A stretch of DNA of 63,151 bases. Origin: Arachidicoccus rhizosphaerae. Lineage in GTDB: Bacteria > Bacteroidota > Bacteroidia > Chitinophagales > Chitinophagaceae. How positions within the stretch are numbered: the first letter of the stretch is position 1; every line of letters begins with the position of its first letter. Shown here piece after piece: positions 8,517 to 17,945 of the stretch. Location: positions 1-63,151 of the forward strand of contig NZ_FNQY01000023.1 of NCBI RefSeq assembly GCF_900107765.1, read 5' to 3'. Under the pieces are notes generated by a model. That model searched no databases. It had not been told where the DNA came from and worked only from the letters and a program-made list of their open reading frames with translations. The position numbers and the translations under genes are program-made.

Positions 8517-11500
8517 CTAAAGGGTTATATTCAGACCAAAAGAAATTGTCTTGTAAAATGGATAAGACCAGGTCAGAGACTCAGGATCAAATCCCTTAGG
8601 CAAAGAAGTAAATGTGGCCAGATTTTCTACATCCACAAAGAATCTAAGTGAAGTAATCTGTGCCTTTTTGAGCAGCTCCTGCGGAACGGAATAAGAAAGG
8701 GTAATATTCTTTACGCGTAAGTAAGAAGCATTCTGCAGGTATTTATCCGATACCCTGGTATTGGATCCGACATTTTCCATCTGACCGTAGATTCTGTAGT
8801 ATTTAGCATTGGGATTCTCGGCCACCATATAATCTGCACTGGAGGGATCCGTGCTTTTTGGTTTCCAGTAATCTGTTTCGTTATAATATAAAGGCTGGAA
8901 TACAGCATCCGTTGCACCTGATCCGGCAAAAGGAAAGAGCGCCTGCCCGGAAATCCAATAATCTCTTTTGCCGATTCCCTGAAGGATTACATTTACATCA
9001 AATCCTTTATAATTCAGTCCGAAGTTAGCCCCGTATTGGTATTTAGGCATGGAATTACCGATCACTTTTCTGTCTCCCGGATTTTCAAGTGTACTTAACC
9101 CTGCATCAATCTGATTGGTACTGTTGGCATCATCCATCAGGTTTTTAAACTTAACATCTCCTGGTTTTACATTATATCCTTTAATGGAAGTAACCCCATC
9201 TTTGAGCGTCCAGTTATTAATATCAGAGAAATCATTTACGCTGTAATAACCATCCGCCACATATCCCCAGATCTCACCCCATTTTTCACCGACATAGTAA
9301 TCACTGAGTAATCCGGAAGTATTCGTGTTGTACTTGGTAATCCAGGAACTACTGTTGTAAAGATTGAGTCCAAGCCGGTAGCTCAGCTGACCGATCTTGT
9401 CATGCCAGTTTAAAGAAAGCTCAAAGCCGCGGGTACGCATGTCAGCTGTATTCTGCAATGGAGCAGAGGCGCCTACCACTGCAGGCAAGGGAGAGCCGGC
9501 TGAAAGCATATTTTTAGTATCTCGCTGGTACCAGTCCACCACTCCGGATAATTTGTTTTTAAAGAGCCCGAAATCCAGACCTACATCAGCAGAGGTCACC
9601 GTCTCCCAGGTAAAATTATCACTCACCAGGGCTGGTGTACCGATGACCGTTACCCGGTCCTGGTTGGCGGCCCACACATTAGACTTAGCGACTTCCATTG
9701 TAGGAGAATAGGCGTATGGGTCAATATTTTGGTTGCCGATCGAACCATAGGAAGCACGTAATTTTAACTCGTTGATGGTGCCCCGCAGATTTTCCATAAA
9801 TCCTTCTTTAGCAATCTGCCAACCTGCGGATACGGATGGAAAAAAGCCGTACCGGTGGTTTTCAGGGAACTTACTGGATCCGTCATAACGACCGTTGAAT
9901 TCCAGTAAATACCTGTCTTTATAACTGTAATTGACCCGGTAAAACAAACTTCTTAAAGAATATTCGCTGTACTCATCATAATCGGTAACGGTTCCCGTAG
10001 CTCCGGAGAAGGAAGGGATGGAGAGTAAGGCCTGACCCTCTGCATTGTTACTGATAAACTCGTAATAACTAGACTCCTGCGCAGCACCGCCCATTACCTT
10101 GAGATGATGCTCCCCAAAGTCTTTTCTGTAGGTCAGATAGGCATTAAATGAGTTATAATCCGTATAATAACGGGACTTATAATAATAATCTGTTGCAGGA
10201 ACGGTGGTTGCAGCCATTTGAATGGTGCTGTAGGTCCACTGACCAGAATAATAGGAAGACTCGTTATCTGTTTTATTATAAGTATATTCAAAGACACCTT
10301 CCAGATTCTTCATGGGTTTTAAGATGGACTTGAAGGACAGGCTGGGTGTATTGGTGATTAAGGTACTTGGATTGGAATATAAAATTTTATTCTTAGGGGT
10401 AAAAATCGGAACATCCACGTCACTGTTTAACATTAAAGAGGCCGGCATATCTCCTTCCGGATAATAGGAAACCAGTCTTAAACTGTAAAGGCCGCCTGAT
10501 TCATCTGTTGGTAATTGTTTGGTAGACTGCGCATATTTAATACTCAACTCCTGGGTAAACCACTTAGTCACGTCCGCTGAGACATAGGAAGTGGCCGACA
10601 GACGTTTATAGAAATCCTTTTTGGTGATTAAAGGTCCATTTTCAGAATTATATCCGCCGGACATTCTATACCTCACCCTGTCCGTACCACCTGATACCGA
10701 GATATTATGGGATTGCAGAAAACCGTTGGTTAAAAAGCTGTTCCAGAGATTTTTATCATGCAGATAATAAATATCATTATCCGGATCAATGTAAATGCCA
10801 TCTCCGATCAGATTAAAACTGGCGGGATCCTTCTTATAGGCTTTATAATAATCCAGCCATTTAGAAACACTCTGAGAGTTAGCCCAGTATTTATCACTGA
10901 GCCCCGCATCCAGATAAGCGGTCAGGTAATCCTCCAAGGAGGCCTGCTCCGGTGTTCCTATCGCTTTTTCTGAGCCAAAGTTATTGTTGTAGTTTACCTG
11001 AAAAGGAGCATTGGCGCCGGGATGTTTTGTAGTAATCAGAATGACGCCGCCGGCCGCACGGGCACCATAGATGGCAGAAGAGGCCGCGTCCTTCAGTACG
11101 GTTACGGTTTCTATATCCTGCGGATTCAAAGAGCCTAAATCACCCGGCACATTGTCTATTAAGACCAGCGGATTACCTCCGTTAATGGATAAAGGACCGC
11201 GGATATTTAAAGAGTTGCTGTTCTGACCCGGAGTAGAAGACCTGGTAATCTGCAAGCCCGGAATGGCCCCCTGAAGGGCACTGGTTGTATTGATTACCGG
11301 ACGGTCCCCCAATACATCTTCCATTTTAATCTGGGAGACGGAGCCGGTCAGGTTTTCTTTTTTCTGCTGACCATATCCCACCACAACTACGTCATTGAGG
11401 TTATTGGCCAGACTCACCATGGTAATTAACATGGAGGTCATTTTACCAGTTTCCAGTATACTACCGCTTAATGTCTGGGCCTGATAACCGATACTGCTGA

Positions 11501-11750
11501 AATTAAAATTATACCTGCCGGGTTTTAAGCCCTCAATTTTGAATTTACCGAGACTATCGGTAATCACATGGGCCACAGCCTGGTTATTTTGTTCAGCTTC
11601 GACGGTAACGCCACTTAGTGGGACACCAGCACCATTATTGACAATCCCTGTGGCTCCTGTTCGACCTCCCTGTCCGTAGACCGAACCGGCCCACAGGGTG
11701 AGTAGCAGTAGACAAAGGCTGCATAACTGTTGTTTTAAACTTTTCGACAT
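8517..11750 (-). CDS. SusC/RagA TonB-dependent outer-membrane transporter
   Basis: A 1077-residue TonB-dependent transporter that imports oligosaccharides captured by the adjacent SusD. The order is signal peptide (1-26, ending SVYGQ), a carboxypeptidase-regulatory-like beta-sandwich (about 30-110), the plug domain beginning near VVVVGYGQQKKENLTGS and including LKDAASSAIYGARAAGGV, and a large beta-barrel ending in SFGLNITL. There is no STN signalling domain between signal peptide and beta-sandwich, although an ECF sigma/FecR pair lies just upstream. A -7 box is at 11850-11843. It is cotranscribed with SusD. Confidence 0.94.
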   Translation of the reverse strand: MSKSLKQQLCSLCLLLLTLWAGSVYGQGGRTGATGIVNNGAGVPLSGVTVEAEQNNQAVAHVITDSLGKFKIEGLKPGRYNFNFSSIGYQAQTLSGSILETGKMTSMLITMVSLANNLNDVVVVGYGQQKKENLTGSVSQIKMEDVLGDRPVINTTSALQGAIPGLQITRSSTPGQNSNSLNIRGPLSINGGNPLVLIDNVPGDLGSLNPQDIETVTVLKDAASSAIYGARAAGGVILITTKHPGANAPFQVNYNNNFGSEKAIGTPEQASLEDYLTAYLDAGLSDKYWANSQSVSKWLDYYKAYKKDPASFNLIGDGIYIDPDNDIYYLHDKNLWNSFLTNGFLQSHNISVSGGTDRVRYRMSGGYNSENGPLITKKDFYKRLSATSYVSADVTKWFTQELSIKYAQSTKQLPTDESGGLYSLRLVSYYPEGDMPASLMLNSDVDVPIFTPKNKILYSNPSTLITNTPSLSFKSILKPMKNLEGVFEYTYNKTDNESSYYSGQWTYSTIQMAATTVPATDYYYKSRYYTDYNSFNAYLTYRKDFGEHHLKVMGGAAQESSYYEFISNNAEGQALLSIPSFSGATGTVTDYDEYSEYSLRSLFYRVNYSYKDRYLLEFNGRYDGSSKFPENHRYGFFPSVSAGWQIAKEGFMENLRGTINELKLRASYGSIGNQNIDPYAYSPTMEVAKSNVWAANQDRVTVIGTPALVSDNFTWETVTSADVGLDFGLFKNKLSGVVDWYQRDTKNMLSAGSPLPAVVGASAPLQNTADMRTRGFELSLNWHDKIGQLSYRLGLNLYNSSSWITKYNTNTSGLLSDYYVGEKWGEIWGYVADGYYSVNDFSDINNWTLKDGVTSIKGYNVKPGDVKFKNLMDDANSTNQIDAGLSTLENPGDRKVIGNSMPKYQYGANFGLNYKGFDVNVILQGIGKRDYWISGQALFPFAGSGATDAVFQPLYYNETDYWKPKSTDPSSADYMVAENPNAKYYRIYGQMENVGSNTRVSDKYLQNASYLRVKNITLSYSVPQELLKKAQITSLRFFVDVENLATFTSLPKGFDPESLTWSYPFYKTISFGLNITL

Positions 11751-11842
11751 AGTTATAGTGATTAATATTTATTAGTAATACGCTTAGAAAACCCCCATCC
11801 CGTAATCATTGTTGATATTTTTTTAACACAAATGCTGAAAAA

Positions 11843-11850
11843 CAAAAATA
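11843..11850 (-). promoter_or_regulatory. -7 box of susC
   Basis: Minus-strand TATTTTTG matches TAnnTTTG about 93 nt upstream of the susC start. A -33 TTG at the right distance is not obvious, consistent with use of an alternative sigma factor or an activator. Confidence 0.35.
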
Positions 11851-12107
11851 TATCTAAACATGCCAATAATTTACCAAGTTATCAATTATATACACATTAT
11901 GATAATATAATTATTTATGATTTTATATTTTATTCTGTTAGCAAACTGGCTATTTCCATCAAAAACACGCTTTTCTTCGTCTTTAAAATGTCTGACATTA
12001 CTTATTGATTCCTCTGTTTTTTGACGCATTTATATACAAAAACATGTATAACATATTGAAAGGCAAACCATAAAAATTCCCCAGGGCAAATACAAAGCAC
12101 TGTACAC

Positions 12108-12133
12108 AAAAAAAGCCCAGATTTATTTTGGGC
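12108..12133 (-). terminator. Second terminator downstream of fecR
   Basis: On the minus strand GCCCA (12133-12129) pairs with TGGGC (12119-12115) and seven T residues follow (12114-12108). It backs up the AT-rich hairpin 80 bp upstream and should isolate susCD from read-through. Confidence 0.55.
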
Positions 12134-12206
12134 ACTTCGCACAGAACATGTTCAGCATTTACCGAAAACTTGTATAAGTCATCATCGATTTATTTTTGCA
12201 AACATA

Positions 12207-12233
12207 AAAAATAGTCTACTAATTTAGTAGACT
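12207..12233 (-). terminator. Palindromic AT-rich terminator after fecR
   Basis: AGTCTACTAA (12213-12222) and its exact reverse complement (12224-12233) flank one base, a perfect 10-1-10 palindrome 48 bp after the fecR stop. On the minus strand ATTTTTT follows. It reads best as an intrinsic terminator, but its symmetry also fits a protein-binding site. Confidence 0.5.
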
Positions 12234-12280
12234 TAATAATTATTTTTTTTCATTTTATATTTTTATGTCAATGCCTGCCT

Positions 12281-13438
12281 TTATTGCAGGATATACTTAT
12301 GATTGAGGGTATCGGCTGAAAGCTTCAGATCATTCATGGCAGCTATATCTGATAAAACTTTTTCAATAGGGGTGTGATCATTTACCGTCCCGATAAACTT
12401 TATATTATCCACTTTGTTGGTTGGATAGGCAATCTTGACACTGCGTTTTTCTGCCAATAGGTCCAGTACCCTAGCCAGGCGGACATCATTGAACACGATA
12501 GCTGTGTTGCTTTGCGTGATGGCAAGTTTCGTGGAGGTGCCAGCGCGGTGAATACTTTCAGTCGCGACCGCTACAACATCTGTATTTAAATGATTGTTGC
12601 TTGCAGCAGCTGCGCTGCCAGCAATCGTCGGATGATCAATTTCAGTAAACTGCCCCTCTACCCTGCTATAGGCAATCTGATTGCCGGGCAATAAATAATA
12701 ATCTTTCCCATCCGCCGCTTTTTTATCCGTGGAACGTACCAGAATCTTCCCCTCCAGGAGCGTCACGGCAATCTTTTTACTGTTCATCTGCTCCTTTACT
12801 TTAAAGACGGTTCCAAGGGCTGTTGTTGCTACCTCTCTGCAATACACCGTAAAGGGCCTGGCAGCATCTTTATGCACTTTAAAGATACCTTCTCCTGTAA
12901 GATATATATCACGCCGGGTGCCGTTCAGGTCTTTTAAATATTTAATGCGGCTTCCAGGCGATAATTGAACTTCCGACAAATCCGGCAGAAAATAGGTTTT
13001 GACAATACTTGATTTATTGTCCTGAATGGTATATAAGGAACTGATCGGCGTGGGGCGGTGCGTTAATTCTACAGCCGGTCCTTTCAGATAGGGCAACAGA
13101 AAATATCCTGATAACCCAATAAGCAGACAAACACCGGCAGCTACCGCCACTCTGTTTAACTTCACCCCCCTTAAAATGGAACGACCTCCATACTTAATCT
13201 TATTTTCTGCTGGTGGAAGTTCCAGTGGTTCTTTCGGTAATTTTGTCCCCAGCTTTTCTAAAAAATTGTCTGCGCCAGCTTCATTAAAAGATATATCGGT
13301 TTCAAAGTGGTCCCACTCAGACTGGTCAAAAAACTGGTCCATCTGTTCAGGATGCTCCTGAAAAAATGTCTTCAGCTCTTGTTTTTCCTTTTCAGAACAA
13401 GCCCCATTAAAGTATTTTTCAATCAGTTCTTTTACCAC
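12281..13438 (-). CDS. FecR-family anti-sigma factor
   Basis: A 385-residue inner-membrane anti-sigma factor that should hold the neighbouring ECF sigma factor inactive until a periplasmic signal arrives. The cytoplasmic N-terminal part (1-95, starting MVKELIEKYFNGACSEKEKQEL) is the sigma-binding region. One transmembrane helix lies at about 97-117, followed by the periplasmic FecR domain (about 145-245) and a C-terminal DUF4974 domain (about 310-385, containing FNDVRLARVLDLLAEK). It follows the sigma gene by 53 bp on the same strand, the usual operon order. Two terminators downstream separate it from susC. Confidence 0.92.
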   Translation of the reverse strand: MVKELIEKYFNGACSEKEKQELKTFFQEHPEQMDQFFDQSEWDHFETDISFNEAGADNFLEKLGTKLPKEPLELPPAENKIKYGGRSILRGVKLNRVAVAAGVCLLIGLSGYFLLPYLKGPAVELTHRPTPISSLYTIQDNKSSIVKTYFLPDLSEVQLSPGSRIKYLKDLNGTRRDIYLTGEGIFKVHKDAARPFTVYCREVATTALGTVFKVKEQMNSKKIAVTLLEGKILVRSTDKKAADGKDYYLLPGNQIAYSRVEGQFTEIDHPTIAGSAAAASNNHLNTDVVAVATESIHRAGTSTKLAITQSNTAIVFNDVRLARVLDLLAEKRSVKIAYPTNKVDNIKFIGTVNDHTPIEKVLSDIAAMNDLKLSADTLNHKYILQ

Positions 13439-13491
13439 AGAATCCTACATCAATTAATAATAGAGTAATAATTATTCGTGTCCTGTTTTTA

Positions 13492-14028
13492 TCAGGTTAT
13501 TTTCACCAGTCCTTTAATATAACGCAGCGCGAGTTGTATATGTTTATCAACCGTCTTTACAGAAATAGATAAGGCTTCAGAAATCTCCTTATGACTGAGG
13601 GCTTCTTCCCGGCTTAACTTAAAGACTTTTTGCCTGACCGGCGGTAGTTGCTTTACCGCCTGGTTAATGATTTGCCGGGTATCTTTTTCATCCAATACGT
13701 CATAGCCGCTACTAATATGCGTATTAAATATATTATCCACTACTTTATATTGTTCTAATTGTTCTTTACTGCGTCCTTCTCTGCGAAGTTCGTCAATCAT
13801 CAGGGTTTTGGCGATCTGAAAGATCTGCGTGGAAAGCTTTAAATCCGTATTCAGATTTTCCCTGTAACGCCATAATTTAATAAAGGTCAGTTGCGTAATT
13901 TCATTAGCCAGATAAGCAGATTGGGTCTTGTGATACAGAAATCCATAGAGTTTGCCGCTGTATCCATAAAACACTTCATTAAAAGCAAGGTTGTCGCCAG
14001 CCTTTATTTTCACCAGAAGGGTATCCAT
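13492..14028 (-). CDS. ECF sigma factor (sigma-70 family)
   Basis: A 178-residue extracytoplasmic-function sigma factor of the Bacteroidota FecI-like group. Region 2 spans about residues 8-78 (LAFNEVFYGYSGKLYGF to QIFQIAKTLMIDELR), which binds core polymerase and the -10-like element. Region 4 spans about 120-175 with a helix-turn-helix in LSHKEISEALSISVKTVDKHI. It should direct transcription of the adjacent susCD-sulfatase unit when released by FecR. Upstream, the 9-bp unit ACAAATATT occurs twice (near 14094 and 14121), possibly part of its control region. Confidence 0.92.
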   Translation of the reverse strand: MDTLLVKIKAGDNLAFNEVFYGYSGKLYGFLYHKTQSAYLANEITQLTFIKLWRYRENLNTDLKLSTQIFQIAKTLMIDELRREGRSKEQLEQYKVVDNIFNTHISSGYDVLDEKDTRQIINQAVKQLPPVRQKVFKLSREEALSHKEISEALSISVKTVDKHIQLALRYIKGLVKIT

Positions 14029-14204
14029 TATAGAAATGTTTTTTAAAATAATTGATTCGAGAAACCTGGGCTCTCATAAAACGGAGTCAATTTAACAAAT
14101 ATTAACCGAATAAAACAAATATTCTCTACACAAAGGTTTGCGCCAATTGCCTCCCAATTCGCTTCTGTTACGGGTAAGCCCTCTGCCACCCTCCTTCGGA
14201 TACA

Positions 14205-14234
14205 TTGATAATTAATATTTTATGTGTATCTTAG
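14205..14234 (+). promoter_or_regulatory. Promoter of the WYL regulator
   Basis: TTG (14205-14207), exactly 19 bp, then TATCTTAG (14227-14234), one base off the -7 consensus TAnnTTTG. A start near 14241 would give a leader of about 65 nt before the ATG at 14306. Confidence 0.5.
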
Positions 14235-14305
14235 CTGCAGATTTACAGACCTTCAGGTATTACTCCTGTGAAGAGGTCCAACCAGAACCAAAAAATGAGT
14301 AGATT

Positions 14306-15280
14306 ATGTCTTTTAAGAAGAACCAAAGCTTTTATCTGATTAACCAGTTAATCCAGAACAGGAAAACGGTCAGTTCCTTTGAAATCCAACAAAAACTGTC
14401 TGATTACGATCTGCCCAGTTCAGAAAGGACCGTCCAAAGACTGATATCGGATCTTAAGGATATGGGACTGGAGTTAGCCTATAATCCCCAGACCCGTAAA
14501 TATGATTTTAATGCCATGGACAGTACAGATCAAACCAAACTGTTGGCACTCATGGTCACTGCGGATTTTATGCAATCAGTCGCAGCCTTTCCAACCAATA
14601 CCTTGCAATACATTGATTTTGATGACCGGTTAGTTGCCAAAGGCGCTCATTTTTTACCGGATTTATTTTTAGCCATCCAGCAGCGAAAATGGATTGAGAT
14701 TGTTTATCAGCGTTATGAGACAGAAACGCCAAAAACGCACAGACTGGCTCCCTTATTTTTGAAAGAATTTAATTACAGGTGGTACCTGCTGGCAGCGGTC
14801 AAAAATGGTCATACGGATGAAAAGAAAATGCCGCTACTCTTTGGACTCGACAGAATCCAGCAGCTGACCCTCACGGGCCAGAAATTCAATAAAAACCTAT
14901 TTCAATCCCTTTCTGAGTACACGCCCTGGTCTAAAGGTTCCATTAAAAAGCCTATGGACCTCTTTGATGATGTCATCGGTGTCCGGTTTACAAACGAAGC
15001 AGTTCAGCAGGTTAAATTGAAATTCAGCCCTGAACAAGCGCCTTTCGTTCAAAGTCAGCCCTGGCACTCCACACAGATGATACTGGCAAATACCGAAGAG
15101 GAATTTACCATTGAAATATGCGTACGCCCCAATGACGATCTCATGACGATGATCCTGGCACAGCACGGGAATGTCGAAGTACTGGAACCCTTGAGTTTGC
15201 GGGAAAAAGTCCAAAGCCTGCTGCAAAAGAGCCTGGAAAAGTATAAAACTCACAAAAAGCCTATAAAAAAGAAAAAATAA
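14306..15280 (+). CDS. WYL-domain transcriptional regulator
   Basis: A 324-residue cytoplasmic DNA-binding regulator. The N-terminal winged helix-turn-helix lies at about residues 8-62, with SSERTVQRLISDLKDMGLEL as recognition and wing region. The WYL domain follows (about 125-205) with its name motif at 159-161 in YRWYLLAA, and a C-terminal WCX-like extension runs to residue 310. WYL domains usually bind a nucleic acid or small ligand and switch the attached HTH. The C-terminus is very basic (KPIKKKK). It is convergent with a small XRE regulator after only 14 bp, and its targets are unknown. Confidence 0.88.
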   Translation: MSFKKNQSFYLINQLIQNRKTVSSFEIQQKLSDYDLPSSERTVQRLISDLKDMGLELAYNPQTRKYDFNAMDSTDQTKLLALMVTADFMQSVAAFPTNTLQYIDFDDRLVAKGAHFLPDLFLAIQQRKWIEIVYQRYETETPKTHRLAPLFLKEFNYRWYLLAAVKNGHTDEKKMPLLFGLDRIQQLTLTGQKFNKNLFQSLSEYTPWSKGSIKKPMDLFDDVIGVRFTNEAVQQVKLKFSPEQAPFVQSQPWHSTQMILANTEEEFTIEICVRPNDDLMTMILAQHGNVEVLEPLSLREKVQSLLQKSLEKYKTHKKPIKKKK

Positions 15281-15294
15281 AGACTATTAAAGGC

Positions 15295-15735
15295 CTAAGC
15301 GAAGCCCGTTTCATGGGGCCTTTTATGGGTTATAATCTCCTTGCTGATGATGCCATTTTGAGCGAGAATCTCTTTTAACAGATTTATCTGCTCATAGGCG
15401 AGTTCCAGGGCACGCAGATAACCATCTGCACAGATTACGGCCATCGGCCCCGTTAACAATGAAGGATTCCCGGCATCCATGCCCTTTTGGGTAAAGGCAA
15501 TGGGATCAGGTCCTTCCAGACGTAAGATTTCTGCTAAAGAAAGTCCATATACATTGCAGAATGTGGCAAGGGTTGCAAGGGAAACGGACTTATGTTTTCC
15601 ACCCTCTATTTTGCTAAGTGTTGCATGAGACAGGTTCATTTTTTCCCCCAAACCGGCTAAGCTGGTTTCATGGTAAGCACGCAGGCTGCGCATATTATGG
15701 CCCACGCTTTTGAGCAAAGCATCGATATCAATCAT
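15295..15735 (-). CDS. Small XRE-family helix-turn-helix regulator
   Basis: A 146-residue regulator. A five-helix XRE/Cro-type DNA-binding domain occupies about residues 11-66 (NMRSLRAYHETSLAGLGEKMNL with SHATLSKIEGGKHKSVSLATL). The remaining 70 residues are predicted mostly helical and may serve dimerisation; there is no cupin or peptidase domain. It is divergent from the acyltransferase, with the intervening DNA possibly carrying its operator. No restriction or toxin partner is adjacent, so this looks like a stand-alone regulator. Confidence 0.82.
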   Translation of the reverse strand: MIDIDALLKSVGHNMRSLRAYHETSLAGLGEKMNLSHATLSKIEGGKHKSVSLATLATFCNVYGLSLAEILRLEGPDPIAFTQKGMDAGNPSLLTGPMAVICADGYLRALELAYEQINLLKEILAQNGIISKEIITHKRPHETGFA

Positions 15736-15980
15736 ATGACAGGTTTTAATACCATGAAGTTACGAAAAAGGAGCAATCAAAGTCCGGGGTAGAAAAAAAA
15801 CAGCGGCAGCACCTTTGTTCAAATCCCCTCTTTTTTGACGCGCCACCTGTCACATCATCTCATTTTTTAAGCAATTTGTCTCAATTGGCCCCTTTAAGGG
15901 CTCAGGTCCTCCCTATTTGTTATTGTAATCGCTATTATTGTAGGACAAACCTACCAGATTTTAAAAAAGTACAACAGACA

Positions 15981-17135
15981 ATGGCTATAAACACCATGGC
16001 AAAAGAAGCCGCGGTAGACAACAGCACGGTTAAAAGCGCAGCCCCGGCAAATGTTCTATTGACGACCAGAACACATTACATGGCTTTAGATGGCCTACGC
16101 GGCATCGCTGCCGTCGCAGTAGTGATCTTTCATTTCATGGAGTTTATTATTCCGGACTACGCGGACAGCTTTATCGGGCATGCCTATCTGGCTGTAGATT
16201 TCTTTTTTTGTCTGTCCGGATTTGTGGTAGCCTACGCCTACGACAACAGAATTAAAAAACTGGGGAAAGCAGCATTCTTTAAAATGAGGCTGATCCGCTT
16301 ACAGCCCATGGTGGTTATCGGTGCTTTTATAGGTCTTTTAACCTTCCTATTGGATCCCTTTCATCATTTCTATGCCCAATATGGATGTAAGGATACTGCC
16401 GTTATGTTTTTAAGTGCCGCCTTTATGATTCCTCATCCAGCCATGCCAGAGCGTTACAACAATTTATTTTATTTTAATCCACCTACCTGGTCGCTATTCT
16501 GGGAGTATATTGCCAATATCTGTTACGCAGTCATCTTATTCAAAATACATAAGAAAATCCTGATACCTTTAACCATCCTTGCCGCCTGCATCCTTGTGTA
16601 TACAGCCCATCAGTTTGGCAACCTCAGCATCGGATGGGGAGCAGAGAACTGGATTGGAGGAGCAGCCAGGCTGTTTTACTCGTTTTTAGCCGGAATCCTC
16701 GTTTATAGAAGTAAATGGCTGATTCAAAATAAATTAGGCTTTCTTGGGATGGGTGCATTGCTAGCCATTGCCTTTCTGATTCCCTATGTGGATCGTATCA
16801 ACTGGATTACCGAGCCCATTATCGTAATTTTTTACTTCCCCCTATTAGTGGCTTTGGGAGCCGGCGTCCGGATCAATAAAAGCGTTCAGCCCGCCTGTAA
16901 ATTCCTGGGGGATATCTCCTACCCACTCTATATGGTGCACTACCCCTTTCTCTGGGTTTTTCTAAGTTACCTGGAAACACAAAAACCATCCATGGGACAG
17001 CTCTATGTGCAGATCCCTGTCATCACTTGTCTTTTGATCGGCTTTGCCTACATCATGGCTAAATTCATCGATGAACCGGTTCGCAAATATCTGAAAGGAA
17101 GATGGCAAAAAGGTATTAAAGCAACAAGATCTTAA
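15981..17135 (+). CDS. OafA/YrhL-type membrane acyltransferase
   Basis: A 384-residue multi-pass acyltransferase-3 protein that transfers acyl groups, often acetyl, to an extracytoplasmic sugar or lipid. The family start YMALDGLRGIAAVAVVIFHF (about residues 33-52) includes the conserved Arg and the His proposed for catalysis, and about ten hydrophobic helices follow. The C-terminus ends in a cytoplasmic-looking basic tail (KGRWQKGIKATRS). The ATG at 15981 is preferred over an in-frame start 105 bases upstream, which adds 35 unlike residues with four cysteines. No polysaccharide synthesis genes are adjacent, so the acceptor is unknown. Confidence 0.85.
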   Translation: MAINTMAKEAAVDNSTVKSAAPANVLLTTRTHYMALDGLRGIAAVAVVIFHFMEFIIPDYADSFIGHAYLAVDFFFCLSGFVVAYAYDNRIKKLGKAAFFKMRLIRLQPMVVIGAFIGLLTFLLDPFHHFYAQYGCKDTAVMFLSAAFMIPHPAMPERYNNLFYFNPPTWSLFWEYIANICYAVILFKIHKKILIPLTILAACILVYTAHQFGNLSIGWGAENWIGGAARLFYSFLAGILVYRSKWLIQNKLGFLGMGALLAIAFLIPYVDRINWITEPIIVIFYFPLLVALGAGVRINKSVQPACKFLGDISYPLYMVHYPFLWVFLSYLETQKPSMGQLYVQIPVITCLLIGFAYIMAKFIDEPVRKYLKGRWQKGIKATRS

Positions 17136-17514
17136 TGAATCAGTCCGTACATTTTATAACAACTAACTAATTAGTCAATTACTTTAAATAGCATGGCACC
17201 ATTTATCAGGTAGCCAGGCGCCTCATGAACAAACCTATTAAAGTCGTACCATCTGGTGTTGCCGAAGGCTTTGTAGTTTACTGGTAATAGCGACTCCAGA
17301 AAAAAGAGTTCGCAAAGCATGCTGATATACTTTCATAAGTAAACAAACTAACCATTGAAAACAATGTAGCATGCTCATGGCGGCAATTGTCCTTGCAACC
17401 GACGGCGGCATTACCAACGACATTTTCAAAACAACCTTTCTTGTCGAACAAAAGCATTAAAAAACCGGAAGCTTATTGCATCCCAAGGGATGAAGCAAAG
17501 TGAACACTATGATT

Positions 17515-17532
17515 GGTATAAAATTTTATACC
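17515..17532. promoter_or_regulatory. Perfect 18-bp palindrome, possible operator
   Basis: GGTATAAAATTTTATACC reads identically on both strands. It lies about 340 bp upstream of the susC -7 box with no gene on either side, and could be an operator or a chance AT-rich palindrome. Confidence 0.3.
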
Positions 17533-17845
17533 CATGAATATGTTTAACATATCGCAAGATCAAGCAGCATTTAAATACAAAGATTCACCTCCAATACGGA
17601 TCGATTTTAATTGAATTTATTCATAACCTGCCACCTGTTTTCTGAACAAATCATGCAAAAATTGTATAAACTGAAAATAATTCATAAAATCCATTTTTAT
17701 TTCATTCTATAATGATAATTAATATATAATTATCTAAAAGAGTGAATTGTAACAATTTATAATTAAAACAAGTTTTTAAAATTAAAAATAAATTTTAATT
17801 ATTTGGTAAGCAAATTTTGTCAATCGTTTGCGTAACAACCCTGAT

Positions 17846-17880
17846 TTTGAAATTATTCGTTAAGAGCTGTCCTATATTTG
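17846..17880 (+). promoter_or_regulatory. Promoter of the second susC
   Basis: TATATTTG (17873-17880) is a full match to the -7 consensus. TTTG at 17846-17849 lies 23 bp upstream, slightly longer than the usual 19-21. A start near 17887 gives a leader of about 60 nt. Confidence 0.5.
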
Positions 17881-17945
17881 GCTATAACAATGTTAATATC
17901 TTTCTATTTTTTAGAGAACATCTCCTCAAACAAAATTTCGAATTC

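Larger units (their letters stand above)
11751..12280. other. AT-rich intergenic region between fecR and susC
   Basis: About 530 bp of strongly AT-rich DNA without a gene. It holds two consecutive hairpin terminators for the sigma/fecR transcript (12207-12233 and 12108-12133) and a -7-like box for susC. No other recognisable element is seen. Confidence 0.5.
17136..17945. other. Long intergenic region upstream of the second susC
   Basis: About 810 bp without a credible gene. Short frames on either strand (for example minus 17238-17429) are not protein-like. It contains an 18-bp perfect palindrome GGTATAAAATTTTATACC (17515-17532) and becomes very AT-rich from about 17640 to 17815. The susC promoter box lies at 17873-17880. 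The first 300 bp could be decayed coding sequence, but I recognise nothing in it. Confidence 0.5.

Noticed and set aside
17238-17429. A 63-codon minus-strand frame in the gap before the second susC
   Set aside because: No ribosome site, no family resemblance and no protein-like composition; considered chance.
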